A stretch of DNA of 64,000 nucleotides from Albugo candida (taxonomy: Eukaryota; Oomycota; Peronosporomycetes; Albuginales; Albuginaceae): contig CAJNAR010000144.1 in NCBI GenBank assembly GCA_905220665.1, positions 124,001-188,000 on the forward strand, written 5' to 3'. Position numbers and translations under genes: made by a program. This document shows positions 1 through 12,466 of this stretch, one piece after another. The first letter of the stretch is position 1. Each line of letters begins with the position of its first letter. Under the pieces are notes generated by a model, which worked only from the letters and a program-made list of their open reading frames with translations, searched no databases and was not told the DNA's origin.

Positions 1-1154
1 GGAGGAATATCACGGCTGACATCTTGAAATCTCACTGCTTCTGTCTGGTATCGACGATCAAATCTGTGCTGAAAAGTATCGATGTCATTAGAGGAGGACA
101 TGTTCTACTTTCTATCTTTTTTGATCGCATAACTTGTCTATGTAGATCGTTGCATCCAAGTACTATGAAGCTGTTGAGACCGGAAGGCAAATCAAATAAG
201 GAAATCCCCCTCTGTAAACCCACAGATTAACTAAGAGCTTTCATTTGACGCAGTTTACATGTTAACTCCACATTGACTCTTTCGTCATATCACACGCTAT
301 TTCCAATGGTCCTTTACGCACCTTTGCTTACTATATGATACATTCGAGTAAGAGCTCTGGGACCTATATATCAATTTTGCAGCTCATTGATTGTCATTGT
401 AAGTAATCTCACCGCAAGCAACTAATAAAAACGCACTCATAATCGCCTGGTGGACATATAAAAAATAGCAGAAGAAAATTATGCGTAACTCCATGCTTGA
501 CAACAAAGCAAGCCACCAATATAGCAATATGTCTTATGTCCAGTACGATCTGTATTGACTATGATCCTTTCGCATTCCACTATGTCGTTATCCTTCAAAT
601 TCCACACAAATTTCCGAAAGATGTTCTCTTGTTTTCAATCCAGCGCTGTTCCTTCGGTTTTCTGATACTATCCAACACGTCTTCCTTCATATATTGATAA
701 AATTCAACGCTTTCCCTTACTTCCTTGTAAACTGCAACGTATATCCCTTACTTTTCTACTGTATGAACAGGATGTATTGCGTCATCATATAATATTCCGA
801 GAGAAAGCATTTCTTACAATGTATAGAGATAGAAAGTGGTTACATATGGGTTTTATAAATCCATGCTTATGACACATGTACCTCTCCGGAAACATTGTCA
901 CCGATCCGAAATATCCATCACACTAGCTTGAGCGTTGCATTTCAACTGCGTCTACGAACATGGCTGAGCTTACTGTTGCCTTACTTGCATCAACCAAATA
1001 TTAGTTCTGGAAGGTAAATGAGAAACTAAATGTATTTGGAGCTTATGATCTTTGGTTACCTTGCCTGTCCGTTATCGTCCGTTACCATCGATCACTCATG
1101 TAAGCCCTTAAGATGTTCCACTTCTTTCGAAAATCGCATGACTTCAACCTCACT

Positions 1155-1216
1155 AGTCGCGCCTTTCACATGAACAGTCGCATCTTTCACGCGAACAATC
1201 GCGGCCTTTCAACACC
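1155..1216. repeat. 21-bp imperfect tandem repeat, about 3 copies
   Basis: Three successive units start at 1155, 1176 and 1197. Each begins with a(g/a)tcgc and carries ctttcac or a close variant about 8 bases in. The 21-bp period keeps reading frame, so it may be the ghost of a 7-residue coding repeat in the decayed gag-like region. No function is suggested. Confidence 0.5.
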
Positions 1217-4200
1217 AAATGCATCGACGGAGCCATAATTGGACATTTTCTCAGCGCTGTTGACATCAGAATCCGGGACCCTTGATTGTGGCATAGCTTT
1301 CGGAAGTACTCAACTTGGGCACTGATATTTCAAGGTTGAAAGCAAATTATCCAGATATCGAGAAACTACTATATATACTGGCATTCGTCAGGCCGCAACA
1401 TAACCAAGTATGGACGATTGGCTCGGATGTAATGTCGCAAAGATGTCAAGTAATTCGATCGGACATCATCGGCGACGAAACGGCAAGATTTTTCACAGAA
1501 CCCAACGGCTGCATACTTTGAAGGCATTGTAGACGTGGCATATTTATTTAGCCATATTCTAATAAAGATACTCGAGACACATATATCCACTGAAACTCCG
1601 CTATCGAGCCTTCAATGTCGTATACATGTCAATAACATCGATTACGAAGAAGGGTGATTTCATTCATCTGTGTCCTGGAACGTGCACACTTGACATCAAT
1701 CCTCGAAGTCGTACAGCTCAAGTTGCATTGCTTTCTCCATCACTGCGGCCTCGTGTTTATGTATATTGATGCATCCCGGTATGCTCCACGATAGTAGAGC
1801 GATTACAGCGAATAACCATAGCCGTTTATGAATTCCCAGCGTTACAAAACGAGAATGCATTCGTATTTATACATCATGCACAGCTGCTGTATACGTCAAG
1901 TCGACGTCTTGAGTCAGCACTCTGTCATACAATTTTAGCCGTTCACGCACACTCAGTTGAACGAGATGCATATCCAAATAACAACACATGTGAAGATATG
2001 ACGTGATGACATTCCAGCTTTTTCTCTGGGTAATTCCTGCATTAACCTGATGAAAGGACACCAGTCCGAGTCGGAAATAGCAATAAACTGCAATGCGAGG
2101 TAAGAGTACCAAGGCGCCTTATTGCAGAAATATGGTAACACTCGTTCCAACAATCGGGAGAGCGAGATGACACTTTGGTATATTTGCATTTTGAATCATG
2201 GGTGTGATGGGAGCTAAGTAGAAGTGTTAAGTTCTCTCTTTGTTGACCTTCTTGAGATTTCTGTACTTACTCTATAAATGGATGTAATGTGCCAGTACTC
2301 GCATCGGGAATTGTTGATTAAATTAATCGGAAAACTCTATTATGGAGAGAATGTGCTACCAGCATTATCAAGCCCGTTTACTGGTATCCATGCCAGGTTG
2401 CATGTCTTATAGGCAAATTTTTAAAAGAAAGCAGCGTTTTCCGATCGTATCCAACTTATACTTCGTGGCGTCACTGAGGAGCTTATATTTGACTCCAGGG
2501 TTGAAGCAATGTCACAAAAAGGATATGTCTAGTGTTGGCTGTCGCTACCAGGGTGCAAAGAATACATGTTCTCTTCTTAGAGTATTGATGGTCGAAAGAA
2601 ACAAATAAAAAGGCATGCAAAACCATCGCCAAATTTGGCGCCCGCTGCTCAACGTTACGCTCGAATCGATAGCCATACGCCCGATAAGACAAGTACTTCG
2701 AGAGTATGATTCAAAATCTTCAAATTCACCTTCTACACAATATCATCATTTCGAGTAGCGTTACTTTTTGGGATGATGAGTCATTTTCGTGGGAGAGGCT
2801 ATGCAACGTAGCGATTGATGAGTACCAAACCGGATATGACTTGGACGACTGGTAGAGACATGTCATCATAGAGACTTTTTACACAATTGATGACAAGTGT
2901 ACTTCCATTGACATGTCGATAAACGAGAAGAAATGTGCGAGAGAGATTAATATCTAAGTATTTTCAATGATGTACGTGCTCAGTACTCGGTAGAAGGGAT
3001 GACAAATGTCGATAAGTGCGGAGGTCTCTTCCGGAAGGCTTTATGTGCTCAGCATCATGTCTTGATCCGCTACAGACCTTAGATGTAAGGTATATTCATT
3101 AGAGCTGATGGAACATGCATCACAGCGTACGAACCGTGTTTTTGACAGCTTTCTCCGTCCAGCTCGCATAATCGATCAAATATATAATCGTTCGTGCATA
3201 TTCAAAGAAGCATAATCCTCTCTTACCGTGGTTGTATAAGCATCTTCTACAGGTATGACCGGAAATAGAGGAAAATATTGAATTCAAGCTGAGTTCATTG
3301 TTATTGTCATAGCTGTCATACCGTTTCTGGTCCATGAAATGTCCAATTTTGTAAATGGGGGAGTAGCGATAGAAGGCAGCTTGGGGGTCGTATTAGAGCT
3401 TTGAGCTGCGAATGCAATTCGAGCTTTTAGATGCAATCGAGTCCCAAACATTTTCCGAAATCCACCTACAGTTGTACGCGTCTCCAATACGCTCCAGGGA
3501 ACGATCGGGATCGATAAAAAATGGATTCATTACTTGCAATATAGGTAGAATTTCGAAAAATAATGGTTGTTTCAATTCATGATATTAAAGATGGTGTACC
3601 TTAATGCGCACAAAAAATACAAAACTGACGTCTGAGGAAGAAAAAAACTTTTTAGAATCAATGTTTGGCAAATATTCTACGCGAGGAACTAGGGTGCATT
3701 ACTGAGCTATAACCATATAATTCTGTTAGTATTTTTAGCCTAAATTACGATTTGCATTCATGATGTCAGGTATCGCTGGATGCGTAGGAAACAGTGATAC
3801 CGACGGCTGAGTATCTTGAGCGTTCTTTGAAGTAAATTTTTGCAGACTTTTCTACAAAAGGAGATAGGATGCCTTACTGAGCTACACAAAAATGTGCATA
3901 ATTGTTTGTGCGTGAGGTAATCTATAAGAAGAAATCAAAGATAAATTGATCTGGAGCTGTCATGTAGAGAAGTTCATTGTGTTTCAGTAAGCTTATAAAT
4001 GACTGGATCGGTTAGGTGACCACCGGGAAATTCAGAGTGCTGTCTAATCTTTTCAATTTTTGTCCATTGGAAAGGGACGATGGAAATATCCCGGTAGCCA
4101 AGTAGCCAGTCGAGAGAAATCGGTATATTTCGTTAGGGTCAATTAGACGCTGGCGGAGGAGAGCTAATGGAGTTAGACATTTATTGATAGCGCGCAAAGG

Positions 4201-5039
4201 TATTGATGTCAATTGTCAGATCTGACGCTTATACGCACAAAGGGAGCGACAGAATGAGTTTAGCGATCACTCCAATGGCATCATAAGTGAGATTCGATAC
4301 TAGCTTTAGTTTTTGTGTGTTGACGGGCTTCTAAGATCGAACAAGAAATAGCTCGCAACCGCCTGATACATCTCACCAACCCCTACCAAGACCATCAAAT
4401 TCTCCAAGCCTACTTCTGTATTCTTATGGACTTCGGTAATCATCTTTGTTTGGTAACTATCTCGTCCTCATTCATGCAAGTACATCCCCGTCCCTGGATG
4501 TTGTAGATTATGAGACTGGTCGCGTAGCGACTTTGGTAGCTACTTTAAGATCTTGTCACTCATCATCGTGGATGAGCATGCGCAGTGACAATATTCAAGG
4601 CGAAGTGATTAGCACGTTAGTGGTATCATTCGAAAATGAACAAATATTGTTGTCATAGTTTGTAGCATGAACTACACGGGCACTTGATTCTGTGCGCTAC
4701 CCAAGGTCTCGATTTTGATGTCATATGTGTTAAGATGTTTGATCTCTTTTTTTTGCTGTTTAGACTGTCAATTCTTTAAAATTTAATCCAACTTCGCACA
4801 TCCATTACCATTTCGCGAGTTTGAAACAGCGTACCACTGGAATTCTGATCTGATTTGAAATGACGGTTGTTACCAAGATATCGGGTGTCATGCGTTTTTG
4901 CCATGCCAGGGACAGACCATGATCATTTCTTCATGAGGCAAAAGATGTCTTCTCCTTCTCGACGAGTAAGCATGTCCGATCCGCTTTCCACTTTTTTCTT
5001 GTTGGAACGAGACCGTGTTTTGTAGCTGATCTTGTCGAT

Positions 5040-5540
5040 CAATATAGGAAATATAAGGCTATGATGGAAAACCAGTTGAATGCGAAAATCAAATGCATCC
5101 GGACTGATCATGGAGAAGTTTAAAATATGTCAAGATTCAGGCATTATACACTAGATCATAGTCCCGTATTCACTACAACAAAACGGATTGGCCTAACGAA
5201 TGAATCGGACAATCGTGGAGCATCTCAGATCCATGAGCAACGACATGCAAGTTGATAAGCAGTGGTGGGTAAATGCGGTATGCTTTACAAATAGCGTCCC
5301 GTGTGGAGCTCATCCATACAAGATGCCATATGAGATATGCTCCAAAGAAAGAAAAACTTGGAGTATCTACAAGAATTTGGTACACATAGCCTCGCACATT
5401 TCGATACTTCCAGGCGCAAAAAAATGGACACAAAGGTAACGGTGCATGTATGTTGGTACCCCGATCAAACAAAAAGATTCCGAGTATTGAATTTGGAATC
5501 CGAAAGAATTAGGTATACTAAGTCGTCGCACTTTTAATAG
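5040..5540 (+). pseudogene. Copia integrase core remnant
   Basis: Around 5061-5115 the plus strand encodes MMENQLNAKIKCIRTDHGE, matching the integrase stretch in which a catalytic Asp lies in an IRTDxGxE motif. From 5200 a frame reads NRTIVEHLRSM, then a K-Q-W-W segment and PYEIC, the usual 'NRTI...W..A.....PYE' portion after the active site. It continues in another frame (5337-5537) with a RRKKMD segment and VLNLESERI, the usual end of the copia integrase core. At least two frame changes break it. This is the clearest sign that the zone derives from a Ty1/copia element. No intact protein can be made. Confidence 0.75.
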
Positions 5541-5859
5541 CACCCTCGAAGTACCAGTCATCCCACCTCGCGCGTTACAAATTAAGGGATCTTGTATGCT
5601 ATACTGAGGGATAGACAGAAATCGATGGATGTAGACATGAATGAACAGTACCCAGCCAGCTATTCGATACCCGGGGATGCAAGTGACGATTCTCACATAA
5701 ATTAGTTGTGAGCAACATGGAACCTTCTCAAAATATTCTGCACAAGGGGGGATTGGATACTTCCGATTGTTCCTGAGTATTAGCGTTGTTTAAGGTGAAC
5801 ACAATATCTTAAGGATGATATCGGCAAGAAAAGACTCACAAGTATTACTTCCTGTTGGC

Positions 5860-6545
5860 TCTGGTTCAATCATTCCGGCAAACAATGATGATATTATCCA
5901 ACGCTCACTCAAGCGATATAGAATCGAAAGGGATCATGCGAATTCAGCACTAGAGATCACATCATCATTTCAAGAAGCATTAAAGTCACCTGCAGCAAAA
6001 CTCTGGAAGGAAGCAATCATATCCGAACTAAGGGCACTGTCAAAGGAAAATACCTGGACAGCAATGACAAATAGAGGAAACCAGAAAGCAATCTAAACAA
6101 ACAGTTATTTACGATTGAGCGTAACGAAAGAGGGGGTGAACAGCGATACAAAGCTAGATTATACAGACAAATATTCTATACTCTCCGGTAATAAGCTTGA
6201 TTTCTATCCGTGCTTTCTTAGCAATCAATTGTCATAGAATCTTCTTAATTCACCAGTTTGACGTCGTCACAGCGTTTCTGAACGGTCACCTCAAAGAAGG
6301 AGTCTTTATATACCCACCTTAAGAAATGAAAGCCAACCCAAAACAAATATGCAAGCGTGATCGATGGTTGTATGGACACAAGCAAGCCGCTGCACCAAGG
6401 TTCAGGACCAATGACACGTATATTCGTCAGCAAGTGGTTCAAATAGAGTGCAACCGACTCGTGTATCTTCATTTGTGAGGATATCAATTCGCGTATATAT
6501 GTCACGTTATACGTTGATGATATGCTAATCAGTGCCAAATCGAGC
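5860..6545 (+). pseudogene. Copia reverse transcriptase remnant
   Basis: The segment at 5950-6060 encodes a stretch with EALKSPAAKLWKEAI followed by SELRALSKENTW, the typical N-terminal entry of copia reverse transcriptase. At about 6257-6320 a second frame gives FDVVTAFLNGHLKEGVF, the palm motif with the first catalytic Asp. At about 6510 a third frame gives YVDDMLISA, the YVDD active-site box. Stops and frame changes separate the three blocks. The order matches copia RT and supports the integrase call upstream. Confidence 0.8.
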
Positions 6546-6800
6546 GAAACGAAACATAGTCATATTCACACGGTTAGGGGCTCATGATAGGAAAGGAAGC
6601 TAGTTCAAGAATGAGATAGTCACTGTAATAAAATCCTTAAGACTCTATGCACTCTCTAAACACATAGTTTTATTCCTTGAAATGGTAAGCAGGAAAAAGA
6701 AATGTAAAAGTAAGATAAGAAGGTTGTTTAAGGCTCATCTCTTCACTCGGAATATACAATATACAATTCAATGGACATCTTATAGGCCTCGCCTTCCAGT

Positions 6801-8705
6801 TTATCCGATTTTGTTGAGGAACTCTCTTCGCTCCATTTCGGTTCGAATGAGCGTTTCTGGAAAAGTTTTGCGACTAAATTTCAAAATACTCGTAATGCTG
6901 AAAGAATTCAGAGGTTGTGAGTTTAACCCGGTTGGCAACCTTTCATGAAAGACGACTTGGATGCCCTCGGGTAAATTGCATAAGGTTTCGGCATGCATGT
7001 AATCAAAGGGAGTCGTTAGAATGTACCATGATGCTGTTGACAAAACGTAAACATTGCTCACTGCTGCAATGCAAAACATCAATTTTTCGAGTACTTTTCC
7101 TCTACTTTGGCGATTCTCAAATTGAATAAACCACACAATGTCGCTTGGCATGTTCTTTCGGAGAAGTTTTAATGCTCCAAGAAGTCCTAATTTTTCGCTA
7201 CTCCTTGAATTTGGTGCAAAAATGTGACTCGATGCCGCGTAGTATTTCCCCTCAAAAACATTGACAGACGTACTTGCTTTAACTGTCGGGACCATACTCA
7301 TTGTAAATGCACACATAGAATCGGAAAGACCTGTCACCCATATACAAGATTCTTGGCACCATATCGCCATTCCATGCACATTTAGCGTCTGTCTAAAAAA
7401 AACAAGAGCACTGGCATGTGAAGTCGGTTGAAAATGGTGTACCAACTTGTGCATATTGATGTGAGGCTCTTCATCTCCAATTACTTCCAGCAAACACGTC
7501 AAACATTTTGAGAAAAAGTTTTCATGGTCCTGTTCTCCACCATCCGGAACGATCGGATATTTGTATAGATCTCCAGGATTTTGTGAGCGAAACACAATAT
7601 GCATGCATTGATGCGGAGATGTCCATGTACTTCGCCTAGATATAGCCTTTGACTCTTTTAGAGTGTCGTCAGTAAGCAATTCCTCTTTGAAATTCTCCAA
7701 CGGGTTCTTTGTCACTCTAGCCGTCTGATCAATCTTTGAGCAGAATTCTCTCGGTTCACGACATGCACTATCTAAGTTTGATTGAGAAACTTGTCGCCTC
7801 ATGATCCCTCGAAACTTGTTTTCGCCCACGGTGTCTGGAACGAGTGAGTCGACGATCGTTAAAAGACACTTTAAGCAAGAATCCTTCGTCAGTGGCGAGT
7901 ATTTCACATCCAATCGAGTATAAGTATACTGAGCCAATTCCATATAATATTTCTTGAGTGTCATAGTGTAGAGTTCTGCAACAAGACAATCGTCTCTCGA
8001 TCCCCATCGGATAGTACCACACGTTCCACTGCATCGAATCGCAATAGTTTGGCTGCTGTCTTCTGATGCAAAGCGTAGAAGCCAATGATAAGAAGTATGT
8101 TTTTCATTTGATAACGAAAACCTTGAAACTAATTCGTTAGGTGCCAAGCATTGAAGGCAAGCATGCATCCACATTTCGTAAAAATTATCCATTCCCAAAA
8201 GTACGCAATGCGTCGGACGATTTGATTCGGCTGATGTAAAAGCTTCATAGAAGTCACTATGGCTTTGTTCACCTCGCGAGCTTGCACCTGCAAACACGGC
8301 TTGCTGGGGGAATCCTTCCGCTGTATAGCCACTATTCCCAGCCCATATTTCTTTTCCTTTCACGTCCATGTCCACGCCAAATAAGCGAAATTTGGTCGGT
8401 GCATCGTACTCCTTGATATTCAAACACAAGTCGCTACCTTGACACGTGGATGTGATAAGAGCAATCGGAATAGCATCTGCGATATCAGCAATCATCTTCA
8501 AATTCAGCGATGAAGGAGCTTGCGAGTCGTCCTCTGGAAGGAGGTTGTACGTAAAATCAGCGTGCGGGATAAAGCGTTCAAGACAATTTCGACAGTTGGC
8601 AAATTTTCTATAATCATATAATATAGTTACTTGAACCGGATATGCGCAGATTTGAAGCATTTCAAATGCATTCAAAAGAATCGGTACGGTAGTGCTGATC
8701 CTCAT
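6801..8705 (-). CDS. Uncharacterised 634-aa protein
   Basis: A single uninterrupted frame of 634 codons begins at an ATG (8703-8705); a stop lies seven codons upstream in the same frame, so the start is well bounded. I do not recognise a family. The protein is rich in Cys (several spaced pairs near residues 40-50, 230 and 290-300), has no clear signal peptide and has only modest hydrophobic stretches near the C terminus (roughly residues 545-570). It is intron-free while nearby genes have several introns, which could mean a retrocopy or simply a single-exon gene. It begins the gene-dense core after the retroelement zone. The length makes it almost certainly coding; function is unknown. Confidence 0.75.
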   Translation of the reverse strand: MRISTTVPILLNAFEMLQICAYPVQVTILYDYRKFANCRNCLERFIPHADFTYNLLPEDDSQAPSSLNLKMIADIADAIPIALITSTCQGSDLCLNIKEYDAPTKFRLFGVDMDVKGKEIWAGNSGYTAEGFPQQAVFAGASSRGEQSHSDFYEAFTSAESNRPTHCVLLGMDNFYEMWMHACLQCLAPNELVSRFSLSNEKHTSYHWLLRFASEDSSQTIAIRCSGTCGTIRWGSRDDCLVAELYTMTLKKYYMELAQYTYTRLDVKYSPLTKDSCLKCLLTIVDSLVPDTVGENKFRGIMRRQVSQSNLDSACREPREFCSKIDQTARVTKNPLENFKEELLTDDTLKESKAISRRSTWTSPHQCMHIVFRSQNPGDLYKYPIVPDGGEQDHENFFSKCLTCLLEVIGDEEPHINMHKLVHHFQPTSHASALVFFRQTLNVHGMAIWCQESCIWVTGLSDSMCAFTMSMVPTVKASTSVNVFEGKYYAASSHIFAPNSRSSEKLGLLGALKLLRKNMPSDIVWFIQFENRQSRGKVLEKLMFCIAAVSNVYVLSTASWYILTTPFDYMHAETLCNLPEGIQVVFHERLPTGLNSQPLNSFSITSILKFSRKTFPETLIRTEMERREFLNKIG

Positions 8706-10150
8706 GAAACGAGTTTTTGAGTCTCAACTGACTGGCTAGTGTGAAAGTGTTGCAATCGTGCTTGATTACATCGTTGTGTCCAGTATGCAACTTGGTATCT
8801 CAGCTCGTCATTATGGCCAATCGATGGATAAGGTTGTGCGTCCGGCTTATTTATACACAATTTGCGTGGCATTATAGTAAAAGTAGAAGCAGTGTAGGGG
8901 AAAGTTGATCCACATCAATTCGTGAGCGCGAATGAGAGGTCAGAAATATAAAAACTGATACAATACAATCTATTGACATGATGAGTTGGAACAATGTTCA
9001 CACGTTGGTACTCTTCTGATCCTGAGTAAGCTTCTCAGAAAAGCCGTCTATTTTTTCTTTTTCAGCACAATTTTTTGCAAAAAACGTTGGCCACTTTTGC
9101 TCAACGTTGGCTACATTGCGCATGCAAGACGTGGGGGTGATAGACAGGACCGCGAATGTCATGGCGTCGTGCTCGCTGATCTCTTGAGTTGATGAGGTAA
9201 GTCTTTTTGGGGCTATTAGATGGACAGAATTTGATGGTGGGCAGATTAAGTCGCACATTATGGAGATCCTTGGGCAATTCCATCTGCAGTGACGTATTAT
9301 GGTTACTCAATGAAAATAACAAATGCACATCAACCTCGCTTCATGTTCTTGTAGATAATCTGCTCTTCTTCTACTCTACCCGGGGATTTCTACCATTAAC
9401 ACTCTTAAATCGCATAAAGTGTCGAGTTCGAGTTTTATTGCACGCGCTTACTTCACGACAGCAAATTGGCTAATAATGCGCGGTAGCGATGAGAGTGGTA
9501 TTTGCTGCAACCATCGTGATTGAAATTTGGGTTGGTGGCTGCGAGAAAAAAGTCGTGTCAACGAGCAAAGTAAGACGGCAATATGTGGTCGCTCCTCCAG
9601 ACTACCATGAGCCTATCTAAGCAAGTGTTGCCCAGATCAAACACGTTTCCGTCATCTTGTCGAGTTTGACTGGTTTGCTGGTCGTTTTTACCTGCGTTGG
9701 ATGACTGCATGGAAACTCTAAAAGTCTGTAGTATTTTTGCCTGCCACCGCACGAAATATGGCTTTTGAGATATATCAGCAGTCTACTATAGTGAATAAGT
9801 CTTGGCGATCAGCATCAATTCAGATTTTATCACGGATTGTGAGTCTTATCACTTTGGAGACAAATGCTCACTAATCGGTTTGAGCGTGCCTTGCAGCTCG
9901 GTCGATGTGTCGCGAGTGGTATAGAAATTCAATATTCCCCCTATTCAAATGGAAAGTTACGCTTTTCGACGAAGCCGCACGGCTTGTCCGAATTACAAGT
10001 CATTTCATGACCGATCAATTCGCGTTGTACTTAAATTTCGAGCTGCGCAATATTAACACTCATCCCTGAATAGAAGACCCTACACATATACGTCTTTTTC
10101 ACGAATGAAATTCGATTGCGCATCAGTGTTCAGCGTCTCTCTGATAGGCG
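8706..10150. other. 1.4-kb spacer between divergent genes, possible small spliced gene
   Basis: This stretch holds the promoters of the orphan gene (-) and the TauE-type gene (+). Intron-like signals occur on the plus strand: GTACTC...TTTTTCAG (about 9009-9064), a perfect GTAAGT donor near 9197 with an ACAG acceptor about 30 bp later, and GTGACG...CTTGTAG (about 9291-9356). An exon-like frame at 9207-9473 runs to a stop. However, every frame I tried across 9066-9196 meets a stop, so I cannot support a gene model. A short frame at 9490-9620 starts with ATG but is unremarkable. Confidence 0.3.
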
Positions 10151-12163
10151 ATGAAGCTCCTTACTATAATGCTACTGAACCAAACAGCTTTTGGGAATGA
10201 TGGTGACAATTTTATTCCAAATAAATGGAATATCTCCCTAACAAGAAATGAAACTTTGATCGGCCGTCAATGCTCACAACAGTCCGATTGTGGCTTTTTA
10301 CCAGCGCTTGCTTGTGTCCACCGCACCTGTCGACATTGTACGGATGATTCTGATTGCTCAGATAATTCTGGAGACCACACAAAGCGCTGTAAATTGTTTA
10401 AAACCAATGACAGAACGCACGCGTATTGCATCGAGAAAGATTTGTTCGATCCCTTCACAAGAACAGATATCATTGCAACAACAATGACTCTATTGATTAC
10501 AGCTCTTGGCGCTAGTTGTGGCGTCGGTGGTGGTGGACTTTTAGTTCCATCATTTATAGTCGTTGTTGGTCTCAGTCCGAAACACGCTATTCCGTTGTCA
10601 AAAGCTACCATTTTCGGAACAAGTGTTGCCAACTTTTGGTTCAATTACCACCGCAAACACTCGAGTACGTCTCAATGCATTCTATCGAGTTGTATCGATT
10701 TTTACTGAATTTTGATAGTAAAAAATGGTGTGCCAATAATCAATTACGCAATGGCTGCAATCATGGAACCTCCGACGTTGATTGGTGCGGCTATCGGCGT
10801 CATGCTGAATCATGTCGTTCCCAATTGGCTCATATTTGTACTTTTGATATCGCTACTTACAACCATCACTCTTCGTACATTTATAAAGGGGAATCGCGTA
10901 AGTTGGATCGATTCCATTGAGTGACATCTCTGTTACCTTATGGAATTTGTAGCTGCGTGAGAAAGAAACAAAACGACATCAAACTCTGATAAAAAGTGTA
11001 TTTATGGGCAACGTTCAGAGCAGAAATAGGAAGCGCTTGTGGTCTCTGTATCCCGTACGTGAGAACCGAACGCAATGGTCGCAACATTCAAATAAGATTA
11101 TGATACGTTGTAGCGCTTTGATGCACAATCTGCCGCGAGGCATTGGCTTTCTACCACACGCAAAAGGCAAAAAGAAAGACGAGTGCGTTCTGAAGACGAA
11201 AAAGATTTTCAGACTCTGCCTCCGCTATCTTCAAAGTACTCAAGCATCGGTTCAGATGCACTTAATTTCGGTACATTTCGCTCATCGGGTATGCTCTAAA
11301 TATGGTCGCTTCTGTATCAATACCAATTTGCATTGTAGCTCTTGAAGCAGAAAAAGACTTAGAAGCGATCTCGAGTATCAAAGCAGCGGACTCGGACAAA
11401 TTTCCCAAACGGTACATTCTACCGTTATTGTTCGCGTGGGTGAGTGTTACGTGACCACATCGATTGACGCATACAAATAACTTGAACTTTGTAGGTTGTT
11501 GTGTTCCTTCAGGCAATGCTTCGTGGTGGTCACGGATGTCCGAGTCTCATTGGCGTAAAATGTAATAGTCGTCTGTATTGGATTCTGACGGTACTTCCAT
11601 TGGGTCTTTTAATGTACTTGACGTATCGAATTGGGCTTCGACTTCGGCTGGACAATCGCTTTCGTGTGTGCAGTGGATACGAGTTTTCTGACGGGGATTT
11701 GCATTGGACCAAAAAGAAGACTACTCGACTTCCATTTTATTGCGGAATCGCAGGTATCACCGCAGGTTTGTTAGGAATCGGCGGTGGGATGGTGAAAGGT
11801 CCAATCATGCTCGAAATGGGAGTGCTTCCTGTGGTTCAAGTCGCTACTGCCAACTTTATGATATTATTCACGTCGGCCTCAACAACGTTACAATTCGCGA
11901 TTGCGGGACAGTTTCCAGGATCCTTGCAATATGATTATGCAATTTGGTTTGCGTGTGTTGGATTCGTGGGCGCGTATTGTGGTCAGAATGTGGTAGCATA
12001 CTTGCTTCGGAAATATAACCGAGAATCGATGCTGGTTTATATTTTAGCTGTTATGATTGGATTTTCAGCTATTTGTATGGGAATTGTTGGGTTACAAACG
12101 ATTAAGCATGATATCGCGCATTGTATGCATCTTGGATTTAGCGGCTTATGTGACGCGCAATAG
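10151..12163 (+). CDS. TauE/SafE-type membrane anion transporter
   Basis: Predicted exons are 10151-10664, 10719-10897, 10953-11054, 11114-11288, 11339-11439 and 11495-12163. All phases agree and give about 579 aa. The N terminus is a short hydrophobic leader followed by a Cys-rich lumenal or extracellular segment (about residues 40-95, roughly ten Cys). Then come two halves of hydrophobic helices, each carrying the family's Gly-rich signature: CGVGGGG in exon 1 and GIGGG in exon 6. The halves are separated by a charged, Lys/Arg/Ser-rich soluble linker encoded by exons 3-5. Bacterial relatives export sulfite or organosulfonates; eukaryotic members are poorly characterised, so the substrate is unknown. 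Stops lie just upstream of the ATG. Confident family call, uncertain function. Confidence 0.85.
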
Positions 12164-12466
12164 ATGAAAATCACACGGAGTACGAAAGGTCGATTGAGTT
12201 TTGCTCGACGTACTGATGTGTGCAACACTTTTATATGAGTGTAGATTTTCTCATAGAATCGTAGTTAATTGTGAGGGTAGTATTACTCGAGGAACGTATT
12301 TTGAACTATCTGCGTTCATCGTTATAGGGAGCACCTCTACAACTTTATGTGTTCGTTACTGCGTCATGTCATGAATGTCTGGATGACTTGCCCAAGCTTT
12401 CTCGTATGAATTCATTATCAATACAACGACTTGGAACGCATTCAATTTTTATAAGAAAAAGACAGC
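12164..12466. other. Convergent intergenic spacer
   Basis: About 300 bp lie between the 3' ends of the TauE-type gene (+) and the 166-aa gene (-). It should hold both polyadenylation regions. I see no further gene or repeat. Confidence 0.5.

Larger units (their letters stand above)
955..6560 (+). mobile_element. Decayed Ty1/copia-like retroelement zone
   Basis: Pieces of a copia-type polyprotein appear in the expected order on the plus strand but with many stops and frame changes. Near 963-1065 there is a weak gag-like start (a W-K-x-N-E-K-L pattern preceded by a stop). Integrase-core and reverse-transcriptase traces follow near 5.04-5.54 kb and 5.86-6.55 kb and are listed separately. I could not identify protease or RNase H, nor find matching long terminal repeats, so the element limits are approximate. 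Between about 1.1 and 5.0 kb no gene is recognisable; short open frames there do not match a family I know. The order gag-IN-RT fits Ty1/copia and not Ty3/gypsy. It is clearly inactive. Confidence 0.6.

Noticed and set aside
9101..9328. Minus-strand 75-codon frame as a gene
   Set aside because: It overlaps intron-like signals on the plus strand, has no recognisable motif and starts at an arbitrary ATG.
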